Below are positions 9,676-21,510 of a DNA stretch of 62,997 nt, piece after piece. The DNA lies in assembly GCA_015501595.1 (NCBI GenBank), contig JADNRX010000315.1, positions 1-62,997 of the forward strand, read 5' to 3'. Within the stretch, counting starts at the first letter, position 1. Each line of letters starts with the position of its first letter. Origin of the DNA: Hymenopellis radicata (lineage: Eukaryota; Basidiomycota; Agaricomycetes; Agaricales; Physalacriaceae). The translations under genes and the position numbers were made by a program. The notes under the pieces are model-generated. The model was not told the DNA's origin, did not search any database, and was given only the letters and a program-made list of their open reading frames with translations.

Positions 9676-10215
9676 TGACCCGGTTAAGACCGGCTATATT
9701 CGGTCTTAACTAGGGTGGTGCAGTAAACCCCCGGGGGGTGTTAGTAACGGTATTGATACCGACCCCCTGGGAGGTCCTAGTTTTAAAACCGTTACTAACG
9801 GTTTCGATACCGGCACGTGCCTCGGACCACGTGATGTGGCGCAGTGGCGCGCCGCCCTGATCCCGCCCTTGTCCCGCCAATCCCTGCTTGTCCCCACTGC
9901 CGGCGCGTCGTCACGTGAAGAGTCACGTGCCGGTATCGAAACCTACCTCCCGACCCCCGACAGTTTCAATACCGTATTGATACCGTTAGTAACTGCAGTA
10001 AACCCGAGGTGTATCGAAACCTAGGGTTTACTGCACCACCCTAGTCTTAACTCGGTTACGGTTATGACCGGTTAAAACTGCTTAACCGGGCGTAACTTGA
10101 CCGGTCAGCCAGCTTAACCGGTCACGGTTAACGGTCAGGCAAAATTCTGGATTTGCGTGACCGGTCCGGTCACCGGTTAACTCAGATTAAGGTCACTTAA
10201 CCTGACTTAACCGGA
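9676..10215. repeat. CCGGTTAA-rich repetitive block
   Basis: 9676-9710 and 10052-10215 are built from many copies of CCGGTTAA, GGTTAAC and GACCGGT in both orientations. The hAT-like element at 9711-10043 sits inside it. The block has no ORF and looks like the body of an older inverted-repeat transposon or a satellite fragment. Between the LTR end (9536) and 9676 I see nothing else that can be supported. Confidence 0.6.
9711..10043. mobile_element. Second hAT-like MITE with nested sub-terminal repeats
   Basis: The 20-base terminal repeats are perfect: TAGGGTGGTGCAGTAAACCC at 9711-9730 and its complement at 10024-10043. They are flanked by the 8-base duplication GTCTTAAC at 9703-9710 and 10044-10051. 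Inside each end are further inverted copies of TTAGTAACGGTATTGATACC-like and GGTATCGAAACC/CACGTGCCGG sequences. There is no ORF. Terminal TAGGG with an 8-base duplication places it with hAT elements, but its ends differ from those of the element at 792-1217, so it belongs to another family. Confidence 0.9.
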
Positions 10216-10253
10216 CTTTCGAACCCTATATCCCACTATGGGGCAGGACAGAA

Positions 10254-13200
10254 TCAACCCATATAGCACTCCTTCCAATTCTCACCAAGACGAGCATCTG
10301 AAAAATCAACAGTAAGATCACCTAAGCATGAAATGACAAGTTGACAGTGGGGGGTCCGAAGGGCAGTGATCAATGTAGATGGAAGCCACAGAAGTCTTTC
10401 CTGATGCAAAGAGACCAACCAGCCATCTTGTTGAACCCTCCAAGGTTGTGGACTTGCAGGAGCTGAGAGAAATATCAGTAAGGAATATGCAATTAAGAGA
10501 AAGTGATTCACAAACCTAAAGTTTTATAGAAAATGCAAAGCTGGTCACATGATACTATTGAGGTGATGGGGTGGCTGTGACCTGTCTCTGCATTCCATAC
10601 TCGCACTGTCTTATCCTTCGAGGCAGAGACAATGTGCCAGCTGTCATGTGAGAATGAGACAGAACTAACCCCATCTGTATGCCCCTTTAGCATCAGCTCC
10701 TCCTTCCCTGTCTCTGCATTCCATACTCGCACTGTCTTGTCATCTGAAGCAGAGACAATGCGCTGACTGTTATGTGAAAATGAGGCAGAGTGGACCCAAG
10801 CTGTGTGCCCCTCCAGTATCAGCACCTCCTTGCCTATCTCTACATTCCACATTCGCACTGTCTTGTCAGCTGAGGCAGAGATGATGTGCTGATCATCATG
10901 CAAGAATGAGACAGAGCTGACATAAGATGTGTGGCCCGTCAGCATTAGCTCCTCCTTGCCTGTCTCTGTATTCCATATTCGCACTGTCTTATCATCTGAG
11001 GCAGAGATGATGTGCTGACCGTTATGTGAGAATGAGACAGAGTTGACCCAATCTGTATGCCCCTTCAGGATCAGCTCCTCCATACCTGTCTCTGCATTCC
11101 ATACTCGCACTATGTTGTCAGATGAGGCAGAGATAATGTGCTGACCATTATGTGAAAATGAGGCAAAGTTAACCCAATCTAGATGCCTCAGCCTCAGCTT
11201 CTTCTTGCCTGTCTTCACATTCCACATTTGCACTGTCTTGTCTCTCGAGGCAGAGACAATATGCTGACCATCATGTGAGAATGAGGCAGAGTTAACATAA
11301 TCTGTATGCCCCTCCAACATCAGCTCCTCCTTGCCTGTCTCCACATTCCACATCCGCACTGTCTTGTCAGATGATGCAGAGATAATGTGCTGGCTGTCAT
11401 GCAAGAATGAGACAGAGTTGACACAATCTGTGTGCCCCTCCAGCGTTAGCTCCTCCTTGCCTGTCTCTGCATTCCACACCTGCACTGTCTTGTCAAATGA
11501 GGCAGAGACAATATGCTGACTGTTGTATGAGAATGAGGCAGAGATGACCCAAAATGTGTGGCCCTCTAGCATTAGCTCCTTTATGCCTGTTTCTGCATTC
11601 CACACCCGCACTGTTTCGTCATTTGAGGCAGAGATAATATACCGGCCGTCATGTGAGAATGAGGCAGAGTTGACATAATCTCTATGTCCCTCTAGCATCA
11701 GCTCCTCCTTACTCGTCTTCACATTCCACACCCGCATTGTTTTATCATATGAGGCAGAAACAATGTACCGGCCATCAGGTGAGAATGAGGCAAAGCTGAC
11801 AGAATTTGTATGCCCCTTCAGCATTAGCTCCTCCTTGCCTGTCTCTGCATTCCACACCCGCACTGTCTTATCATGTGAGGCAGAAACAATGTGCAGACCA
11901 TCATTCGAGGATGAGGCAGAGCTGACCCAATCTGTGTGCCCCTCCAGCATCATCTCCTCCTTGCCTGTCTCTGCATTCCACACTCGCACTGTCTTATCAT
12001 GCGAAGCAGAGACAATATGCTGGCTGTTATGTGAGTATGAGGCAGACATAACTGGATTTAGATGCCCCTCCAGTATCAGCTTCTGCTTACCTGTCTCTGC
12101 ATTCCATACTCGCACTGTGTTGTCATATGAGGCAGAGACGATGTGCCGACCATCATGTGAGAATGAGGCAGAGCAAACCCACTTTGTATGCCCTTCCAGC
12201 ATCAACTCCTCCTTACTTGTCTCTGCATTCCACATCCTCACTGTCTTATCAGATGAGGCAGAGACAATGTGGTGGCCATCATGCGAGAATGAAGCAGAGG
12301 TGACTTCACCATTATGCTTTGTAATTGTGGTCAATAGATGTTCTCTTCTTCTTTTGCCTGTCAATCTTGGAAGGCCTCTAAACCTTTCTTTCCATCTATG
12401 TAGAAGCTTTGACTCTCCATCATAGACAGCAAGTGCAGAGATATATAGATGAGGTGTTGATGCTGAAAGAGGATTGCTGATAAATGCTGTTGCAAAGTTC
12501 CGAGCATCTTCCAAGTTACACAGTAGTATAGCAGCCACTTCATCTTCTGTTTGACATTTCTACATATACTTAGTATTCAGGAGCAGCTCAATAACATTTG
12601 AAAAACTCACAACTTTCAAAGCCTCATATGCAATTCTGAGTACCGTCGAGCATTCACCCACATGGCTAATAATGTTCATAATCTCAATCCAGAAAAGAAG
12701 TTTATCATCACAAAAAGGCTCGTAAATGTGTTAGGACTTTAGCTTGAACTGTCACATCATGTAAGCCATAGTCCAGATGTTTAGCCCAGTGACGGCAGAC
12801 ATAATCAAGGAGAGGTCTCAGTGGTGTAATGTATTTATCATACGCTCAGTGAGGTCTGAGACTTCAGAGTCAAGGAGAAAGGAAGATGGAGGTCACAAAT
12901 GTTGAAGTGCAGATCACGCTTCATAATAGTAAAGCATCCTTGAGCAAGCAAGGCATGCTGAGTAACAATATTGCATGTGTAGGTTGAGCTCCTCTCAGAG
13001 TCATACATAAAGTCATAGAATGATTTGTGATACCAGTATATCCGGCCATCGTGCTGTGACACATACAACACGGCATGAAGGTATTCAATAACACAATTCA
13101 CAACATCTACATCACATGTCAGAGTCACTTGTAAGACCACTGAGCACTGAGATAGACACTGGCTCCTCTGTGCATAGAATGGTGTGCAGAATTTTGAGGC

Positions 13201-14886
13201 GATCATGGTGAATGGTGTCTTCTCCAACCGATGTGAAAACATCATGCAGTACTTGACTGTACAGTTGATCACATGGTAGCACATCAATACTGTCAGAACG
13301 CGTGGGCCAGGCCTGTAGTAGACTTTTAGCTGCGGAAGGCGCTGACCTCGGCACCTGGTGAGATAAACCTGACAGCAGTGGCGGCATAGACAAAGAGACT
13401 ATCAGCCTCTCTGCCAGCTCCTTCAGTTCAGGTGTATTACAGAGATTGGAAAGCTGCAGCAGACAGAAATGTGAGAATGTCGTGCTGAACATTATTTTTG
13501 GTCACCTCCTCGAGTTGACAGACACAGTCGGAGGTAAGGGCAGTACACCTCTCAACCAACTTTGCTCTCGCCGACTGGTGATGAGGAATTTAAGTCCTTT
13601 AGATGACCTGCTTCGACGGTAGAGATCAACTCGCTCAGGAATTCCCAGCCATCTCGAGCCTCATCCAAAGCATCAATGATGACGAGACAAGGGGGAAATC
13701 GGGGAGGCGGCTGCTCTCTGAATTCTGCCATGGTTCGACAAGGAGATCCTTCATGTGTTTAGCAGAGGAATCGACGGAAGCTAAATTCGCTTTGAGAAGG
13801 GCAGTAGCAAAGGAGCGTGAATAGAGAGCTAGTTGATGGACAATGGAGGGAATGATATGTTTTCGCTCTCTCAGCTCTGCGAGCTGTCGGAGCAAAAGAA
13901 GGAAGGCACCAAGGATGTTTGGATCTTCAGCATCGAGGACTTGCACACCGAGTACGCTATTGTCGACTTTCCCGTCCCGGCCGAACCATTCAGCCAGTAT
14001 ATGGATGCCGACTTCTCTGAGCACTGTTTCCGCGCCCACTCAACTAGGCGCTGAATGATCTCGACACGCGTCCCAGGTGTACACTCCCCGCGTGTGACAC
14101 CGACTGCCTCGGTACTGACATCGGCATCATGGCGGGCCTGACGAGAGCGGGGAAAGCTTTCGAGGCGGTGTTGCTCGACAGAGGAAAGGATGGCAAGGGT
14201 ATTGCGGTCGATATTTAGGGATATGGCGAGCTAGCCAGAAGTTTTAGGATGGACGGGTAGGTAAAGCAGATACGCACATGAAAGTCCTTTGTGCTTGCTT
14301 CCAACTCTTGGAAGACCCTCTTGAGTTCTCTGATATCGTCGTCGCTAGTCAAGGTACGCTTTAAAAAGGACCTCGATGCCATCTCGTGAAGTTTAGTATT
14401 TGTGTAATAAGGACTCTGAGGCGAATGTTAGGTTGTACCCACCTGCACGATTACGACGTACTTGGCAAACTCACTCGTGCGTTCGTTTGCGACTTTCCGA
14501 CTGCACTAGCGCAGTGTTGATAGTCTCGAGGCGCTTCTGTATTTGGGATATCATGTCGCGCATATCCTCTCTGCGATCGCTAACGTTCTACATTGAAAGT
14601 TATCAGTTCATGACAAGCAGCGGAACGTTACGAATCCACGTACATGAATAACCTCAACCAATGTATTAATCACGGCGACGGGAGTGCTGAATGGGGTTCC
14701 CTCCAGGAATTTCTCGGCTCCCTTCAACAACATTTCGATGCCACTCCAGGTGACCTTCGCTGTTTCCTTCCAGTCGATCGCAGCATTCCGAGTCGTTGCC
14801 ACGGCAGGCCCTGGCGAGGACCCTAGAGTAGATCCAGGGCTCTTGCGATGGAAGTTCTTCAAGACTTTTTTAACGAATTTGGGCAT
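10254..14886 (-). pseudogene. NACHT-WD40 (NLR-like) gene with broken NACHT half
   Basis: The N-terminal exon (14886 down to 14644) starts MPKFVKKVLKNFHRKSPG and has the DWKETAKVTWSGIEMLLK helix typical of mushroom NACHT proteins; an intron with GTACGT follows. Further down, in shifting frames, are a P-loop (NGSAGTGKST, about 13,960), RKHIIPSIVHQLA, a Walker B VIIDALDEA (about 13,670), and the C-terminal part of the STAND module (VIEYLHAVLYVS..DGRIYWYHKSF). At least six single-base frame changes lie between 12,700 and 14,500. The WD40 exon (12538-10516) is intact, with 14 repeats, and a 53-base intron leads to a last exon ending at 10254 (WRVQQDGWLVSLH...). Such proteins act as intracellular receptors or incompatibility factors. 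Decay is likely, but indel errors cannot be excluded. Confidence 0.8.
10560..12345 (-). repeat. Fourteen tandem WD40 repeats, about 126 bases each
   Basis: Each unit codes for 42 residues of the form GHT-x-x-V-x-SASFSHDGxHIVSAS then DKTVRVWNAETGKEELMLE. DNA identity between units is high, especially in the CCTGTCTCTGCATTCCA stretch. Fourteen units could form two seven-bladed propellers. Variation clusters at the few positions after GHT and after FSHD, the exposed rim of a propeller. High unit identity suggests gene-conversion-like renewal of the array. Confidence 0.9.
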
Positions 14887-15252
14887 TGCTGTTGGGAGCG
14901 ATGGACGCTGTGGTATAAAGGAAAGCAGTCCGTGGGAAGACACATGGCAACGATACAGTATGTCAATTGAGTCCATCATCGGTGCTTTGCAAAGACCGCA
15001 TATCTCGCTATCTATTACGCACACGCGAAGCGTCCGCAATCTTATCCGGCGCGTCGCGTATCCGACCCATCTCCCGCGTTGCTGTTGAGGCCAAGGATCT
15101 CGAGATGAGACAGCTAGATCGGGCGTCTGATAGCTGCGAAGCTTGGTGTGCGGGTCCATGGGATGTAGGCTTGAGAGAAGGCTGCACTGGCCCCTACCAG
15201 GTGAGAACACTGTGCGCAGAAGCAGATGTGTACGGAAAGAGTATGCAGCCCG

Positions 15253-16483
15253 TTAGTCGGATATTGCACCAAGGAAGAACCGACCCGGTTCTTCGAATAT
15301 GAGGTCGCCCGTGAAGGCGGCTAACTGTGGCGTATTGGCATTTGGCGATCCTTCCTCGACGGCCTGAGGATATAGGCTCAGTATTGTATCGATGTTCTCC
15401 TCCGGTATGCCACTGCGAGGAAGCGTGATGGCCTGGAGGTACTCCTTCCATTCCGAGTCGTCCGTGCTAAGAACGATCGAAACGTTCAGATCCCTCTTTC
15501 AAAGAGTCTGAACTAAACTTATGTTACGTTGCGCTGTGCTATCTAGAAGAGTGTACCCTCGCCCTCGTCGTCACAGTCGCCTTTCAGAAATACTAATTCA
15601 GGGATTTTCCTAATGTCAAGACGGGGGGACAACTTACCACTGCCAACGATGGGAATCTTAGCGACTGTACCCTGGGGAATCAGACTCTGCTCGACATCAG
15701 ACATTATGACACCATCCGCACGGTTCCCCAATTTGCATAGAACGGTCAACGATGACACTCCTGTTATATCTGCGTGAGGCTTAGAGTTCAGTAACCATCG
15801 TAGGCAAGTTAACAGCGAAACATCATACAATGCGCTTCCACCACCCTCGAAACCACCTTTCGAGTCAGTGTATGTAGTCAAGTACACCACTTTGGGGAAT
15901 GGATACCTCCGTAAATCCACTGCGCGCCGATTGGTATTGGCGTGCATAGACCAGGACATTCAAATTGAACATACAGCTACAACAGGAAGTCCACTGTGGG
16001 GCAGGACGTAGTCAGCTTTGACGACGTTGATGGATAAACCTTCAAACCCAAGTGAGCACTTCAACACTTGCAAAATGCGCATGGAACGAAACCTACAGTC
16101 TTATCTGCCGGAATGAAGCCCGTGCGGTATCCCTTGAATAGAGTTACCACCTCTTAAGGAAGACACTTGTATTTGGGTCTGGACTGTTGGGGACACGCAG
16201 GACCCATGCCCTTGCGTTAACGGTGCCCTCGTACGCGTCAACCGCTTGAGGAAGTTGAAAGCGAAGGTCCCCTCTTCTGCTAAATGTTAGAAATCATAGA
16301 GAGCATGGACGAAGATGACGCGTACGGCGGCTTGCCGAAAGGTATTCCAAGAAACTTGTGGGTCCGTCCGTCTGTAATTGTAGTAACGACAGCGTTGTCC
16401 AGCTTCACAGCGGGCTGAGGCAGCGAGACTGCCGCGAATGCTAGTGTAGCTTGAGAAAAGGCGTGAAGAAAGAAGATCCGCCT
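15253..16483 (-). pseudogene. Type-B carboxylesterase/lipase remnant
   Basis: Read on the minus strand, fragments line up in the usual order of the family. There is a signal-like RIFFLHAFSQATLAFAAVSLP, then the N-terminal core TDGRTHKFLGIPFGKPP, DLRFQLPQAVDAYEGTVNARAW, GGFEGGGSALYD (oxyanion region), a late DGVIMSDVEQSLIPQGTVAKIPIV, DCDDEGEGTLF and the tail ITLPRSGIPEENIDTILSLY to FTGDLIFEEPGRFFL. The start codon position reads AGG instead of ATG (16481-16483), several frames and a stop are needed, and the catalytic GESAG segment is missing. Intact members hydrolyse esters outside the cell. This copy cannot make a working enzyme. Confidence 0.75.
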
Positions 16484-17264
16484 TAGAGTTTCGTTTTATA
16501 TTCTGGCAATAATCTAAGCCAGTATTCTCGTCTTATGAATGATGAACAGTTCCACTGACTCAGAATTCCTCCAAACGTGGTACCGAAAGAGCTGCCTCAT
16601 ATCGGCTCCGTACTGTAGTGTAGCGGAATTCTTCTGAGTTGAGCTGCTAAATGTTGCTCGGAGACCAGTGTTCACGCCATGCGCGATATATTATTACGCG
16701 ACCTACAGAATACTTCGTGATAAGTTGGCAGAGTCTCCTTCAATAGAAAGTACTAACGAATGCAGGAGCGGAGTGACAAGAAACATGATGGCTCTTCTCG
16801 TTCATCGGAGGCATATCCATCGCAATTGAGGTCGACATACCTCGGAGCTCTTTTTAGTCCCTCTCCTTCTAAAAGGACGGTGCGGCAATGACGGTGTCGC
16901 GCCATCGCGACGTGGGACACCACCCAAATGGGACTGGACAAGCGAGTCGTTGTCGTCGTAGTGGTAGTTTTTTTTTGAAAGGAGAAAATTGCATTGGACT
17001 GCAAATGAAAAGATCTCGAGGAGCTCAATGCGCGTGTACTGGAGCCGGATCTTCGTGGTTCTTCCTGGTTCAGTTCTAACCCTAACCCAAGTCCCAAGCG
17101 CGTCAACACTGACACGTGCCCCTCACGCGTGTCCCATAACCCAACTTGCTTTCTGCCATTACCAAGCCAACATTTGCTCGTCGCTCCATCGACGACATAA
17201 TACCATTTAACACAATCTAATACGGGAATACCAACCTCGCCAACCCAGTTTTACTACATCGATC
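16484..17264. other. Intergenic region with a short telomere-like motif
   Basis: No coding frame is supported in these 780 bases. CTAACCCTAACCC at about 17076-17088 is two telomere-type units; this short motif can also be a promoter element. The last part is presumably the promoter of the CK1-like kinase gene. Confidence 0.4.
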
Positions 17265-19205
17265 ATGGGTCGAGAAGACTCTGAGCCGCCTGAGATTCCC
17301 AACATTATCGGCAACTACTGGCTGTCAGACGGGTTGGGCGCGGGATATTCTGGTGCGTTTATACAGAATCGATCTACTGGAACTTACTGCGGATATGCAG
17401 GTTCAATCTGGCGCGCCCAGCACATCCATACTGGCCAAATCGTCGCTCTGAAGCTGCAGGACGTTGAACATGAGTGCCCGACAAATAGATACGAGCGAGG
17501 CTTCTATCCTTCACTACAGGGCGGGAAAGGCATGCCGACTCTCTACGCAACAGGCGTCGAGGGTGACTGGGATTATCTGGCAATATCACTATTGGGCCCG
17601 AGCTTGGATAGTCTGCATAGAAAAAGTGGCAAAGACCGGATGGATCTCCGGAGCGTCTGTTGCATCGCCATGCAGCTGGTAAGTCCGGATGTCTTATGCT
17701 TCCATGGCGTTTGATTATCTCCAGATAGAGCGTCTAGAATTGATGCATGGACGCGGCATACTGCATCGAGATATTCAACTGGGCAACTGTACAATTGGCT
17801 TACCTCCAAACGACAAGACTATATACATGATCGACTTTGGCTTTTCAAAACGCTATATCGATCCCTATACCCATCGCCACATCGATGGACCGAACCCGCC
17901 ACAAGCACGAGACTTTGTCGGAAACTACTGGTTTAGGTGGGTTGCATTCATTTGCTGGGTGCTAATTCTAATGACCACTCAGCTCCGTCGCGGTTCACTG
18001 CCGCGGGAAAGGTAACACTGAATAACTATCTCTATGTCTGTTTAACTTATCATGTGGCGCTAGTGCCGTCCCGTCGCGATGACCTCGAAGCTGCGGCTCT
18101 TATGCTCATCCACCTCCTTACACCCAACGGACTTCCGTGGACGCGTAATGGCGTACCGCAAAACGACCCAGAGCATGATCGCCTGAAGAAAATGAAGCGT
18201 TCCAAACGCCCGGAGGAGCTCTGTGAAGGATTGCCCGACCAATTTGAAGAGTTTTTGAGGTACACTCGGCGATTAAAGTTTGAGCAAACACCCAATTATC
18301 AGGAGTGGATCAAGGAGTTTCGTGAACTCGCGATTGAGGAAGGCTATCCCGCCAGCTATGATTTTGTGTGGCCAGTGAGTGCGGTTTAAGTTTGTTGTTA
18401 GTTGGCATTGACTTGAGTTATAGCCACCGGCGGCGAAACCTGCGTGTGCGCCGCGTAAAAGTCAGGCCGCAGCACCCGAGGACATAGAGAGGATGCTGAA
18501 TGGCTTGGCTAATATGAACCTTGGCGAACGGACAGTGCTGGGAGACCGGCAGAACATCGACAACGCGATACAACAGGCCAAGGCGGCACCACCATCTGAC
18601 CAGTATATCGTGATCAGCAGTGGGTCAGAAGGGGATGATTCTACGCCACAACGTCACCAAAAGACGCCCAAAGCATCCAAGTTGAATAGGCTGGAGAAAC
18701 AGGCTCTTGACGCGACAGACAACGATACATTGGCGGAGGTTGTCTTCGACTTCGTTGCAACACTAAAGTCCTATAACTCTCGGTCGCTGACCAAGGAAGG
18801 GTTCGCGTTCTTGGATGCATTGTACAAGCAACTAGCGGACCCTTCTGTCTTCGTGGCGCCTTTGAGGTAAGTACGTCGAAGAAACTCCCGCCAGCCGCTG
18901 ACAGTCAATTTCAGAACATCGAAGTCGCGTTCAAGTAACGCGTCAGAAGTCCCAGCAGAACCGGTGCCCGCAAAGTTGGGTGTAGTGGCCAGACTGCGGC
19001 GAGAGGTTGGATCGGCGAACGGCAATGGGAAGCTCGCGGAGATGGTTGAGGCGTTTGGGAAGATTACAAATCGGAGCAACGGACGGACAGTGACCAAGGT
19101 ATGGGGATGTGTTGCAGATTTATACGAGCATTTACTGATTGGTGGTGAAAGGATGGATTCGCATTTCTCGAAGGCTTGGCTGAACGGCTGCGTGTTCTCC
19201 GGTGA
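17265..19205 (+). CDS. Casein-kinase-1-like protein kinase
   Basis: Eight exons: 17265-17352, 17401-17678, 17725-17936, 17983-18011, 18064-18374, 18424-18866, 18915-19098 and 19152-19205. The Gly loop is LGAGYSGSIWRA, the ATP lysine is in VALKLQ, and the activation segment has MIDFGFSKRYIDP. RRDDLEAAALMLIHLL.G.LPW matches the CK1 helix after the activation loop (RRDDLE). The catalytic loop reads LHRDIQLGN, with Gln where CK1 kinases have the catalytic-loop Lys. The C-terminal extension after about residue 310 is polar (VISSGSEGDD, then two similar DGFAFLEGL / EGFAFLDALY segments) and not part of the kinase fold. CK1 kinases phosphorylate acidic or primed Ser/Thr sites; this one is a divergent paralogue with possibly weak activity. 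Confidence 0.88.
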
Positions 19206-19539
19206 TCAGCGACTATACGTTTCACTCGTGTCTAGGAGGTGTGATCTGGTGTCGAGAACTGTGAAGGTCAAGACGCCGTTTCAAAATGCTGATTTATTTT
19301 ATTATTTTGTCGTACCACTTGCCTTGTATGTACGTCTGTAAGAAATGGAGGTTTCTGGGTTGGTCGCGGCTCGTAAATTTGAGGAGCAGGGTCCCCATAA
19401 AAAGGAGCGGCAAAGTCCGATCAAGATTGCTACCCCATAAACGGGATGTTGCTCCTCCCTCTACTTCCACCATCGTTCTCGTCGTCGTCGTCTTGAGGCT
19501 CCTTTCCCGGCTCCAGGACTGCTTCTTTCTGTTACGAAC
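19206..19539. promoter_or_regulatory. Spacer and promoter before the desaturase gene
   Basis: No gene is supported here. CATAAAAAGGAG (about 19396) is TATA-like, and CT-rich stretches (CTCCCTCTACTTCCACC) precede the ATG at 19540, both usual for strongly expressed fungal genes. Confidence 0.4.
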
Positions 19540-21229
19540 ATGACTCCCGACGCCGCCGACACTGTTGTCGAGCAGGGCACGTTTGTTGTCCCCGACTTTA
19601 GCGTGAAAGACCTGCTCAGCGTCATTCCGTGCGTATCCTTGCTACGCCCCCGAGCTGATTGGCTGATAATACACGTCTAGCGCCCACTGCTTGAAGCGCT
19701 CAGCTTTCAGGTCCTCGCTCTACATGTACGTTCTGTGGCTGTCTCGATTGCGCACATTCTGATTGGCTACACAGTGTCTGGGACGCTATCGTGATCGGTT
19801 CCGTCTGGAAGGTGGCTGACATTGCCGACTCGTACATCGACCCGGCCACCCTCGCGCTGCCCGACCCGTTGTTGTACCCCGTCGCCCGATTTTGCCTGTG
19901 GGCCATATACTCCTTCTGGGCGGGTCTGTTCGCCACCGGTCTTTGGGTCGTCGCCCACGAATGCGGCCACCAAGCATTCTCCGAATCCAAGGCTGTCAAC
20001 AACGGCGTTGGTTGGATTCTCCATTCAGGGTATGTTGGAAATTTTCAGCCACGTGAATGACAGCCCCTGAGTACGGTATTGCATGATTGCAGACTTGGTG
20101 TTCCCTACCATTCATGGCGAATCACGCATGGCAAACACCACGCTTCGACCGGACACATGACTCAAGATCAGGTTTTCGTCCCCAGTACGCGTACAGAGCG
20201 TGGTCTTAAGCCTTTTGATTCCTCAAAGGAGGACTTGCTCGGTTCGCGCGTTACCGAAGAAGTTAAGCGCGAGCTTTGGGAGGCGTTAGGTGATTCGCCC
20301 ATTGGAGCTACGCTCGGTCCGGCCAGTTATCTCGTAAGTCTGAATGGTAGATGTCATCTTCCATTACATCTCAAATGTATCCGCACAGCTCGCTGGATGG
20401 TGGACGTACCTCATCAAGAATGCATCCGGTCAAGCCAGGTATCCGAAGGGCACTAACCGTAAGCAGATCTGTTCGCTCCCGCTATCCTTTAGCTGAGAAT
20501 ACTTTCATAGATTTCAACCCGAACGCTGTCATGTTCGCGCCTCACCACTATAATCAGATAGTCTGGTCCGATTTTGGTATCGCTCTCTGGTTGCTTGCCG
20601 TCGGGGCTTCGATCTACCACTGGGGATTCTCCACCGTCTTCCGCGTGTACCTGGTGCCCTACCTGTGGTGAGTATATTTATTTATATTTGCAACGTACTC
20701 TGCTCACACATCTGTAGGGTCAACCACTGGCTCGTCTTGATCACATTCCTCCAGCACACCGACCCTCTGCTTCCCCACTACCGCGCACCGGAGTTCACCT
20801 TCCCCCGTGGTGCTCTCGCCACTCTTGATCGCAACCTCCTCGGCGACCTTGGTAGTTTCATGGGCTGGATCGGAGCCCACGCTACTCATGGTATCTCAGA
20901 GACCCACATTCTGCACCACGTTTCGAGCAAGATTCCTCACTACCATGCGTGGGAGGCCAGTGCAGCTCTCAAGAAGTTCCTTCGCGCCAACGGTCATACC
21001 CACCTAGAAGGCAAGGCAGGTGGCTGGGCTGAGGTCTACCGTGTGTACAAGGAGTGCAAGGTACGTCTTCAAATTATTTTTTGGTCCTCTATGCTCACAT
21101 ATTTCATAGTTTGTGGAAGACGAAGGCGATGTTGTGTTCTTCAAGAATGCGTACGGTTTGGCTCAGATGCGCCCCGTCCTCCCCGACTCCGGTGCTTCTG
21201 ACTCTGGCATTGAGATAACTGACAAGTAG
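19540..21229 (+). CDS. FAD2: Delta-12 (omega-6) fatty acid desaturase
   Basis: Eight exons (19540-19628, 19681-19725, 19775-20029, 20093-20333, 20389-20458, 20511-20667, 20718-21060, 21110-21229) give 439 residues, the normal length for fungal FAD2 enzymes. All three histidine boxes are present: HECGH, HGKHH and HILHH. Membrane stretches include LWAIYSFWAGLFATGLWVV and the segment around ALWLLAVGASIYHW. The N-terminus (TPDAADTVVEQGTFVVPDFSVKDLLSVIP) is cytosolic. The enzyme introduces the second double bond into oleoyl lipid at the ER, making linoleate. All exon phases fit and no frame break was seen. A Delta-15 paralogue is possible from sequence alone, but Delta-12 is the usual assignment for this type. 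Confidence 0.92.
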
Positions 21230-21510
21230 ACGAATGGTTAAAGCTTTTGGTTATTGATAGTAGAGCGTAAAAATAATAAAAAACCTTAGAGTAAAATCCA
21301 ACGTCTTTCTTGCGGCTTCTTTGATACGAATGAAACGATGATATATGATAGTTTATGATTTGTATATACTTAATACATTGATATTTGATTGTTGTCCCAG
21401 CTTGTTGGTTTCAGGCACTTCGACGACTGACTTGATGGGAACATTGACTTCCTGACGCGAAACTCGTGATATTTGGATACAAAATGAAGCCGGAGTAGAT
21501 GTCATCCAAG

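Noticed and set aside
11331..12425. Plus-strand ORFs through the WD40 gene
   Set aside because: Antisense shadows of the repetitive WD40 array, which has clear protein motifs on the minus strand.
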